From: Helicoverpa zea
Taxonomy: Eukaryota > Arthropoda > Insecta > Lepidoptera > Noctuidae
Assembly: GCF_022581195.2 (NCBI RefSeq)
Contig: NC_061468.1
Span: 10,868,001-10,932,000 of the forward strand
Direction: 5' to 3'
DNA length: 64,000 nucleotides
In this document: positions 24,301 to 36,300 of the stretch, piece by piece
How the letters are laid out: each line of letters opens with the position of its first letter
Position numbering within the stretch: the first letter of the stretch is position 1
The notes under the pieces: model-generated
Seen by the model: only the letters and a program-made list of their open reading frames with translations
What the model was told of the DNA's origin: nothing
Database searches by the model: none
Program-made: the position numbers and the translations under genes

Positions 24301-27300
24301 TTATCCAAGGACGTCATCGTCATCCTCCGAGCCTTTTCCCAACTATGTTAGGGTCGGCTTCCAGTCTAACTGGATTCAGCTGAGTACCAATGTTTTACAA
24401 GGAGCTACTGCCTATCTGACCTCCTCAACCCAGTTACCGGGGCAACCCAATACATCGATCCAAGGTCGTGTTATGGTGAACTACACCTCCGGCGCCCCCG
24501 TCCGCGGCAACCTGACGCTCAAGGCGGCCATACGGTCCATCCCGCAGTATCGACCGCGGTACTATACGCAGGGACAGTTCAACAATAGGGGACAGTTTGG
24601 TGTAGCCAGTGAATATGGAACTCCTCAGTATACTAGAGGTGCGTTGGTAGAACTTTTTTGGTAAGATTAAGTAGTGGCAGTTGGTCACGAGCAGACGGAC
24701 ACAGCAGAAGACTTGCCCCCATTAAATTTCTTCTAATACCCACAGATTTTTTCAGCATACTTGTGCATGTAATACTGTGGTAATGTTTAATGTTTTAAAT
24801 AAAAGCTAAAGTACGCCGCTTACAAGGAAAAAAAATGTGATTTCATAACCTTAAGAACCATTTCACCCTTAACCAAGAGTGTCTACGGCGTTTGTTACCT
24901 AGCCTTCTCCCATTTGACCCACTCCTCAGAACCGTGCAAGTAGCTTAAAATCTCCAAAAAACTTTTGTATACCTATTTGAAATAAATTGTTGAGTTAGAG
25001 TTTAACAAACCAATTCTCCCGCAGTCCGTCAAAACCCATACAACTACAACAACAACTACAACGACAGCTACCAACAGCAATACGACAAGAACTACCAGCA
25101 GCAACAGTACGACAACTACGGACAGACCATGGTGGACGAGTTCGGTCGGCCTGTGAACACGGAGACCAGGTATCTGCCGGGACAGCCCAATCAGTTGGAG
25201 CAGCCCGACTGGTGGTATGATCAGCAGAAGGTCGTTACTAGGATGTTTAATTTTGTAAGTATATCAATTAAATATAAATAATTGGAATGTGTGTAAATTG
25301 GCGTTAAAGTTTTATGTTTCAATATTATAGAGGATTCAATATATTCGAGAATTTAAAAGTCAAATAGGCTTGACATGATATGACCTATTTCACAGACGAC
25401 GGTAGTTTATATAATCTGTAAATGACAACTTTCTAAAAAGCTGGAATTTTCATGAAAACTTTTTTTTGTATGAGCTTGATTTGGGAAGCTTCATCAGCAA
25501 TACGTAGTAATAAGATCTTCGATTATTTTGGTTCATAAATCTTGTTGTAGTTAGAGCAAATATCTATAGCTAACCTTAAGTAAAAAATTGAAGGTACACC
25601 GTTTTTACAGCGCATGATATTTTACACTATAATTTCAAGACAGTTAAACTACATATTAACTTATTTCTGTTTGTCAGGATGAAAAATACCCGTTTTGGAT
25701 GCCGAAGCCGGACCCGACGCAGTACGCGATCGACCACAACTCGAACGTCAACAATCCTAACTACAATACATATACCACTACTTCTTCATACAACAATTAT
25801 TATTCCAATCCGTATTATGATCAACTGCCGTATCTCAGATTTGTGAGTATTTAAATGAGTTATTATGTGTAGATCATAAGTAAATAGGGAAGTGGCAAAG
25901 GGTCCCCGAATCAACATATAATTTAAAAGACAGCAGAAGGAGGTATTTGATGTTTTAACAAAAAAACAATTATGAAAATATACATTCAAGTTGAAATGAA
26001 ACCAATAAAATACTGCTTCAATTCTTCAAGTAAATACTTTATTGTATGTACATACTAAGTTTCCAATATCATTTTTTCCTTTTCCAAAGTAACATTATTA
26101 AAATTTATCAGCACAATCACCATTTCCAATGTTAAAAGCTTTTATTTAACTTGCCTTGTATGTATTTCTCCACAGTTTAACGGCACTTACGACTTCAAGT
26201 ACCCCATGTCGGAACTATCCCAGCTGGTACCGACCTTAGACGGAGTCGAGGTCATCATCACGGCGTCAGTGGGTGACCCCTTCCTCGACGAAGTCATTGA
26301 GGGGTATAGCATCGCTAGGATATTTAATTCGTCATTGCAAGTCACCTTCTTGGGAGGAACCCCACAAGTTTTCAAGCCAGCTATGCCTTTTGATGTTTAT
26401 GTGAGTTTTGTTTATAACATTTTATATTAGGCAAAAATTGTTAAAAATATTAAATTGATGTTGATATGGTACAAAAAATGTAAGCATAGAAAGTATTAGT
26501 CTAGTAAAGATTTTACGTCCGTGATGTAGCATAACGTATGTATTTATCTACGTACTTCTTGCTGTGGCTGACCACTTAATGAATTTTTGCATAGCCTATA
26601 TTAGAATTATCACTTATTTCAATCTAGTATTCGTTACAGCCCAAACATCTGAGGTTGGGTTGCACCATGTACGGATAACCAGCCGTCAAGTTGCCGCCAA
26701 TTAAGACCTAAGCTCACCGACGAAATAAACGTCAGTTTGCTTAAAACACTTTGAATTTTCATGTTCAATTGCTAAAGTAAACAGTGGTTTTAAGAAAAAC
26801 GGACGTTCATATTGTTGGTGAGCTTGTACTTAAGATCCCAAAATGTAACCTTACTTCTCCCCGCAGATGGTAGTATCGTACCACGACGGGTCCCCGCTCC
26901 CCGCGTGGCAGGCCCGCGGCGTGTCGCTGCAAGTGCACGTACAGGTGGAAGGTCGGGGTGGTGCTGTAGACCCACAGCAACCTGCTTTGGTTCCTGGCAG
27001 TGATGCTGTGTGGCATCTCAAGTTGGATCTCTATAAGTTGCTCAGTAAGTATTTGAATACCATATAGTTTGATCATCTAGTTAGACGATCAAGCTCAGTG
27101 TACGTATAACTATAGGTGTATCGGAACTTATAACAAATTATAAAAAAGCATATTGCGTGATCAAATGGCGGAAAAATAATGAAAGAGGTTTCGCCCAAAT
27201 CCAGCTTAGGCGATGTATGGTTACGGTCAGTCATCCTACTCTTTTTTGTAATCACTGTCTACGAATATCATTTCACCATCTAGCTAGATACTGGCTTGTA

Positions 27301-30300
27301 TAGTTAAGTAATGTTCTCTGTCATCAGGTCTATATTCTATAACCAGAACCATCTAAAGTCTCAGTAACTCATAGCATTTACGTTACATTTTTACTCCCAA
27401 CAAAATGATTTAGCATGCTTATTTGATCTAAAACACGTGGATAGCACAAAAACGACATAAACAACTCTAATAATTGTTCGGGAGCTCAGGTTGGTTTATA
27501 GTTAATGAGTGGACTGTATTTTGGTTAATTACTGTGTAATCTTCAAACATGTACAATAAGTAGTAGGTAGGTCTAAGCGTTAGTTTCGTGGAGTCCTTCG
27601 TGTCGACCGAATGCGAAGTGAAGCGTCCGCCGCCGCTCGCCGGCTGTCTACCCCACGCCCGCGCCTCAGCCGCCGCCGTCGTCCGCCGACAACATTACGC
27701 GGTTGATGCGTGAATATAATCCTATTGTAACCCACAACTTTCTTCCCCAGGACTACAAAACGACCCGAATTACCGTGAAGTACTAAACAGTATAACGGGC
27801 GTCCGCCTCAGCGCTCAGCTGGTGGACGCGGTGGGCTCGCACGCGACCGCCGACGTGCACTTCGTGGCGCACTACAGCGCCAACAACCAGCATATACGCA
27901 TCTCTACCAGCACCACTGATGCTAGGGTAAGTGGAGATTTAGGACTATACAAGGCCAGAAGTTCTCCTCCAACACGAGGTGCAGGAAACACGTCGGCACT
28001 CGCACCACGAACGCCTTACAGTTGGCGTTATGGCGCGACTCCAGCAGCTGCACTCTCGGGGCGTACTTCAGCTTCTGACGCACGTACTCCACGATGTCCT
28101 CCGCCTTAGTGGTGTATTGTAGGCGGGAGATGTACTTCGGTGTGTTCGGCTTGGCGGCACGAATTTTGATGTTTGGCTCCATAGGAGCCGTGCCGCAGCG
28201 ATTCTTGTTGGTCCACTGACGATATAACACACACAACGCAATTTTAATAATAACAAAAATGTTTGAAATCGGCACAGGTGGGCGAGTACATAATCTTCCA
28301 CGTGCAGAGCAACTTCTACATGGAGTCGTTCAACTACGTTGTCATGTCCAAGGGCATCATCCTCACCAGCGGACTCGAGATCATGCAGGTAACTATATTG
28401 GTTCCGAAATTAATCTATTGTATACTGTACTGGACCTGTTCTAGTGACTTGACCACTACACTTCTCTCAACATGGCACGACAGTATAATATGGTGTTGTA
28501 ATATTTGACCTGTATACAGAAATTATTTTTTTCCCGGAACACATCTGATAAAAAGCTACTGAAATTGACACACATACAGCAGTATTTTTTGTTTATGTAA
28601 AAGTAAATTTCGTCAGTGATTTGTGCTAAAAATCTTATACAGGCACATTTTTAACCAAGGGATCCAATGACTATCAGAAAAATATTTTTTTCTTATGTTT
28701 TTTTTTTATTATTTTGAAATGTATTCCAATTTAAACAATAGTTAGGTATCGATCTTCAAAAACTTCATTGAACAATGACCAGCTTTTCGGCGGCAGGACT
28801 CGTGCGCTCTTTGCAACGACGTGCGTAATGTCTCGGGAACTTATTGTGTCTTCGTGTTGTTTTATTCAAAGTCGTGTCAATGTTGTTTCTTTTTTTTAAA
28901 GTGTGTAATGTATTATTTAACTGATGTTGTGTTGTACAGGAGGGAGTGTGCACGTTCGCGGTGACGGTGTCCGCGGAGATGGCGCCGGTGGCCACGGTGC
29001 TGGTGTGGGCGGCGCCGCGCCGCGCCACGGTGCTGGCCGACTCGCTCACCTTCCCCGTCAACGGCATCTCCAGGAACAATGTACGTACACCATATTAATC
29101 AACTAATCTACTGGTGGTAATTAAACCTGTAACTCAGTGGATAAGAAGAAGTTAACTAGAAAACAAGGCAGACAGCTTTTGACCTACACTTTGTGTAGTT
29201 AGCAGTGGCGAGGCGTCCTTATAAGCCGATTCCCATCGGCTTCCCTTTCGAATTTCAAGAAAGAAGCATAGGTATAAGTTATAATATAGGTATAGGTATA
29301 ATTAATATAATCATTTAAACCACACAATTTAAATATGTAGGTATAACAAAACGCCTACCACCGTAAAAAAAATTGTCTATAAATTACTTGAAACATTTTG
29401 CTCCTACTAAATAAGCCGCGGCTTCCTCCTCCATACAAAACTACGCTTGCGTGACGTCATCCACGCCGCGCCGCGCGATGTTCGCAAAATAAGGGCGAGC
29501 GGTAAGCCGGCTCACGGAGCGGCTTCCACCAATCAAAACTCGCGAGTGAACGAGAAAGAACGCGTCAAGAGTAGAGTAGCTATATCTGTCTACGCGCGAG
29601 TGACAGCGCTTTCTCAAATATGTAAACAAACAAATCAGACAAATTCACTCTCATTGTTCTTATTTTGTTTTAGATAATACCATTATCAATTTGTTCTTTG
29701 TATTACTTAATTGAATTTATTATATAGTGTGTGTATCATTTGGAAATAACATAGTTCGTGTGTGTGTTTTAGTTACATTATGTCAACATAGATGGCGTTG
29801 TGCATTTTTATGCAAATCCTGAATCGCGGTGTTAAGATTCTCCGCGATTTAATGACCCTAGTTGGGAATTTATTTATTTTTATGAATTCACCAAGTATAT
29901 AATTTTGATAACTTTGATTAAATAGTTGGCAGTATCATTACTCCCTACTAATTCCCGCGATCGCACTGTGTGACCTGGTACTCAGTACAAGTACAGTACT
30001 ACAGTGTGTGTACCTAGTGAAAATAGAGATATCTACGTTGAAATGATGTATTTTGATACGTAGACAGTTGGCATCAGGTTTCTTTTTAATGTACCTATAG
30101 CATTTATCGCATTAGACTGTTTTCCGATCCGACAGATTGTTTACTTTAGGAAGGAACTTATTTTTCAAGGTTAAGTTTTGAGAATAAAAACGTGTTATAA
30201 AACTCGGGCACGCCGCTCGGGTGAATTACCTACCAATATTACGTCTATATTAAAATTACTATATAACGTCCTGACGGATAAATACCTACGATAAATATCA

Positions 30301-33300
30301 ATGGCTAACAGGCCGTTGTAAATTAAATACTTAAAATGTATTGTTTCTAGTGCCAAGTTTTCTCAGATTCTAGTACCTAGTTAATATACCTAACTAAAGA
30401 TAATAAAGTTTTATAGATATTAATAATCTGCCGAATTCCTCGAGAAAACATGTTCAAACTATCAGTCTCTCAGTCAGTGCTAAAAGGTGGACTGAGAAAT
30501 TACCTCCATTACCTCTCCCCCCCTCATCCCTGAGTACTCCCCCCCCCCAGTTTTTTTTTTGCTGCGGCTTCCCTATTTCATTAATCCACCCTTCGCCACT
30601 GGTAGTTAGTATTACTACATTTTTGTTATTAAAGTACTGTAGAAACTGAATGTATTGGAAAAAACAAAAATGAACATTTTCATTGTGTTAAGTTTTGATC
30701 CCATTTAAAATATATCTTACAAAAAAACATTCTTTCCCTATATACGCAGTGGTAGATAACTAAGCCGAAGCAAGTAAATATACTGGAATAATAAATATGT
30801 AATTACGAATATTAATCGACAAGTTATGAGACGCAGTCTATTGTCGGGATAAGACGAAAAGTGGCTTCGTGCCGCCCGCATAGACTTGTCGCTAGTACAA
30901 CGCCCACACCGCCAGTCAGCCACAGCAATATCGCACATAAATACCCAGCTTTTCTGCCACATTTAATTATGTACTGTATTCCAACAGTTCACGGTATTCA
31001 TAAACAACCGCAAGCACCGCACGGGCGAGCGGGTGGAAGTGGCCATCTACGGCGAGCCCGGCGCCTACGTGGGGCTGTCCGGCATCGACAACACCTTCTA
31101 CACCATGCAGGCCGGGAACGAGCTCACCTATGCTAAGGTAAACACAGTTATTTATAGACAACTATTAGATTTTTTCTGGTTTGTTGATATAGTGGCCTAT
31201 GTAGTGCCCCATTGTGACGACGGTATTGCCCCAATGTAAAAAACAGTAACTAGCCTGACTGATCAAGATACCTTGATGATTTTTCTATTTCAGTCGTTTG
31301 TTGACCATTTTTTCTTTCATCTGTAATCAACAGGTCACTTACTGTTATTCCGATTAAGAGAAGCATTGTGAACTACTCATATTGTCGTTAATTTGTACTA
31401 AAGTTACAGCCATCACCACCATTACAATTTTTTGATGATGTCGTTAAACATGATCAAATTGAGCCCATAGCAGGCGCTTTGCAAATTATTTTAAATGTAC
31501 TTTATTGGTATTCTTTTTTGTTGAATATTTCCGACTAATAATCCACATAATTTCTTAACCAGGTGATATCAAAGATGTCTCATTTCGGCGAGTCGACAAA
31601 CGGCACGTTCGCGTACACGTGGCGCTCTCACTTCGGCGACGCGGACGATCTCGTCTACTTCCCTTCATCTACCTTCGGTATTGATGCTAACAGGACTTTT
31701 GAGTAAGTGACTTTTATCTATAGGCATTGATAAGCCTTCTGTAAGCTTTTACTGATAAAATTTCATTTAATTATAAAAACATGATTGACTGGTAGACAAT
31801 GCCTTGTGGCATTAAGTCCGTGAAGTTTTCTACGTGAAGTATAAATAAATAAGTGGGAAAAGATAGAATTTTCCAAATCGGTCTAAGCGTCTCTATGAAA
31901 TCGAATAGCTAAGACAAAAAAATAAACCTTCGAGTTGTGAATCTCCTCCTATTTTAGAAAGTAATTTTAAATTAAATCAAACAACATAAGATTGAAGACA
32001 ATTTTTTGGGTGGTGATTATCTATCCTGCTTTCACGAAATGTTATATTAATTTCGCTAATTTTGTGAGGGCTGAGCCATACCACAACAAAGCATGGCCGA
32101 ATTTTGATCCTATTTTCTTATATTGGTTTTCTCAAATAACTAAACACTATCCCCCAGGTACGCAGGCCTCATAGTGTTCAGCGATGTGCCGGTAACGCGT
32201 CGCTACACGACGTGCAACGTGTCGCAAGGCTTCGGCGAGTGCCTGGAGGGCGGCTGCTTCCCGCTGGCCAAGCAGTGTGACGGCGTGTATGACTGTCCCG
32301 ATCATACTGATGAGTCTAATTGTGAGTTTTGTAACTTGGAAATAAGCAAGTTTAATGTAATTTACTTTTAAGTAGAGTTACTATGAGTTTATAATTAAAC
32401 ATTAGCCAGTATAGAACAGAGGACAAAGTAAGTTGGTAAAATAGAGTAGGTCTTAAAGTTTTGTTAAATTGACTCTTGGTTTGAGGATATAAACCAAGCA
32501 TATATTTTGTTCCCTGATCGAACATTGTTTCTTTGCATTTAATTTCAGTGGTTATCGGCCTGGATTTGTGCAGAGTTCATTGCATAAATAATGTCCTATC
32601 TTATGTGCCACCATAAGAAAAATAGATACATAGGTTCTTTAATATGTACACCAATGTAAATTACAATAAAATTCTAAAATATTAAAACTTGAGGTGATAC
32701 GATGGGCAGTTTAATCCTCAGAATGTACCAATTAAAACCAGTTTATTCCATTAATTTGCCTTTTTTGTCTCATTACTTTACTTTATTGACACACATTTAA
32801 AATATCAATATCAACTATGTACAGGTGAAACGGACATAAACAAGTCATTCGAGCTGACTCACTTCCGCAAGTTCCGGTTCAACCGCGTGCAGCGACAGTA
32901 CGACAACGTGTGGCTGTGGCGGGACGTCAACATCGGCCCGCACGGCCGCTACGTCTTCACTGTCGATGTGCCGCAGGTAATTCATTCAATCATCATTCCA
33001 TACATAAATAACAAGTACAGTACTATGTGACTGCTTCGTTGATCTAGTGGTCGCAAGCGCGGCTGCTGTGCTCGAGGTCTCGGGTTCGATTCCCGGGTCG
33101 GACCGAAATCGCTTTGTGGGTTTTCTTAAACTTTCACAAAGCAGCCCGTAGTCTGGAAGTTGGTGATTGATTCACCCGTGCATTGGAGAGCACGTAAATG
33201 TCGGTCCTGCTTGTGATCTCTCTCCGGTGGTGTCGGATTGCCGTCCCATCGCGCCATGAGAGTGAAGGAATAGTGAGTGCACCTGTGTCCAAGCAAATGC

Positions 33301-36300
33301 TCGTGCACTATAATATGTCCTGCGCAGCGTGCTGATCTCCTTACATGAAAACAGCCGCCATGGCCGAAATCGGCCGTGGACGCCATTATTATTATTACAA
33401 TACTATGTTTATACATTGGAATGCATAACATTATAGTTTAATCATTTAAATGAGACAGCTATGTTGCTGGTAAGTTTGTTCATCGTCGTTTCTTCTTCTT
33501 AGTCCTAAAACTAGGAAGCAATGAAAGAGGGTCGTTTTTGGGGATGCTGTCGTATGTAATTTGACGTGAAAAAGTTCTAATTTAAATAAAATAATTTCGC
33601 TTTGACTTTGATTACAATATTTATATTTTTGTTTTAGATACCTGCCCACTGGATAGTGTCTGCATTCAGTATGTCGCCTAGTCTTGGTCTTGGCATGTTA
33701 ACGGAACCTAAAAGGGTAAGTTGTGATCTCCTAAACTGTTATATTGTCCACACTACTGTGTTTAATACTTAATACACTACATTCATTACACTTTGTATTT
33801 ACTTACACAGTAAATTGTTCGAATATTGTCTGCAATGACATTATTATCTATTGCATTATCCTTATTTTTTTGCGAAACTAATACAAACTTTCGAACTCCA
33901 CTATTGCATATAATTCAATGATATATTTGTTCTATATATAGATATGAAGTCTTGAAGGTGTTATCTTTATATATTTTTTTAACTTTGTTTTTAATAACTA
34001 CCTCTCATCCACAGTACATAGGCGTACTCCCATTCTTCATCAAAGTGGAAGGTCCCGAGCAGTGTCGTCAGGGTGAACAGGTCGGGCTTCGAGTAGTGGT
34101 GTTCAACTATCAGCCGCAAGACATCGAAGCGGTCGTCGTGTTGGCAGCTTCGCCTGATTATAAGTTCGTGCATGTTGAGGAGAATGGCATTGTGAGTATT
34201 GAAATTAGTCCCAGTTTTATTGCTTACCGAGAAGTGTCTGCTTATAATTTCTGTAACTGATGAAACTGGCCATAAGTCTTATTTTGTGATGTTAATTCTA
34301 TTATCTGTGTAATGGCTGCTAGCTGATTGCTCAGTTGTCAGGGCTAGCATGCATTGATTTGGACTGGATAATAAAGGGAAATAAAAACGAAGCGTTTTAT
34401 CCCTGAACTAAATTAAATTTCCACGCCCACCGATGGTAATTGGGTTTAAAAAACCCATCTTATTGGAGAATGAATTTTCCAAATCACCGACTAATATACA
34501 CGCATTCCTGCCAGGTCCGCTCGTACAACCCGCGCACGTCATTCGGCGAGCACCAGTTCTTCGTGTACATCACGTCGGGCGACGCCGCCACCGTCTACGT
34601 GCCCGTCGTGCCCACCCGCCTCGGAGACATACACGTCCGGCTGCATGCGTCTACTCTCATGGGACAGCACCACTATGTTAAGAAGATTACTGTTGAGGTA
34701 TGTAGTATATTTTAATAATTTCGTGATGCGTTAGCTTCGATATGTTAAACAAATAAAATAGAAAATTGCAACTTGAAAACATCCCGCCAAAACATTGTGC
34801 ATCCAACAACTCAATGCTAAAGTAATCCGATACAATCGATGGTGACATTTTTATAAGATTCGTATGACAAATTATGATAAAACTAATTTTGGAAACATGA
34901 GACACATGAGTCACATGAGATGGTTTGAACCGAACAAGACACAAATACTAAGAAAAAGAGTTCCAAAAACAGTTTGCGTCATCATGTTTTTGTAATTTAA
35001 TCTTGAAATAGTAACCCTGTTATTAAATAGTTAAAATTTAGTTTAGATCTCTATAATCATTCAAAGCAAATATTTTCTTCCCAACAGCCGGACGGCCTAC
35101 CACAATACCGTCATCAATCAGTTCTCCTCGACCTTTCAAACAGAGCATACGTGTTCCAATACATGCACGTCAACGTTACTGAAACGCCCATCATCCCGTA
35201 CGAAGTGGACCGATACTACGTGTTCGGCTCCAACCGGGCGAGGATATCCATTGTCGGAGACGTTGTAGGACCACTGTTCCCGACCATGCCGGTCAATGCC
35301 ACCAGCTTACTACATCTACCCATGGTAAGTTATATAAATATTTCATCATATGTCCCATTATGTCGGTAAACGTAACCATTTTTTGTTTTATCCGACTTCC
35401 AAAAAAGAAGTAGTCTCATAAACTTCAACATTTTTAATATCTAGCACTAATACCAAAAAAAAAAAATCCCCAGGACTCAGCAGAACAGAACATGTTCAGT
35501 TTTGCGGCAAACATGTACCTGACACTGTACATGCGTCTGATCAACCAGCGCAATCGCACTCTGGAGAAGGAAGCGTTCTACCACATGAACATACTGTACC
35601 AGAGGCAGCTGTCCTTCATGAAGCCCGATGGCTCCTTCAGTTTGTTCCGCAGCGACTGGTAAGTTAGGACTCTCAAATAGACATCACTATAATTTAAATA
35701 CCTTAAAACTAGCATACATATGTTATACAAAATTGTTAGTAAATAAAAACTTAAAACTATGTTAGTAGCACTTCACTTATGCACTATGTCACTGTGCGGT
35801 CCTGTGGCACTTGTCCGCGGAAGCGACGGAACACCACGTCCTGTGGCCAGAAGTTTTCGTCCAACACGAGGTGCAGGAAACACGTCGGCACTCGCACCAC
35901 GAACGCCTACTAGGAGACTTGCAACCCTCCTCTCCCCAGGAAGTGAAATAGGTTCGTAGGGGAGAGGACGAAAAGACACCATATTGGATAAAGAGACGCA
36001 ATCTAGTGTGCTTGCTACAAATTTACCAAATAATACGAAATCGATCGCGAATAGACTGAAGAATACAAAACTGTGTTTATTTGAGTATTGAATTACATAC
36101 ACCGAAAAAAAATATAACTTATGTTATTTGTTTTACTTAATAGGAACCAATCAGCATCCAGCGTGTGGTTGACATCATTCTGCGCTAAGATATTCCAAGA
36201 TGCATCTTTCAACGAGTGGGAGAACTTCATCTACATAGACCCTGAGGTAAAGGCACACATTACACACACATAACATTAATTTATTAATTACTAGCGACCC

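Noticed and set aside
33033..33110. tRNA-like sequence with box A and box B (also at 36774-36850)
   Set aside because: It continues into a shared SINE body and repeat tail and has a sister copy, so it is a SINE head rather than a tRNA gene.
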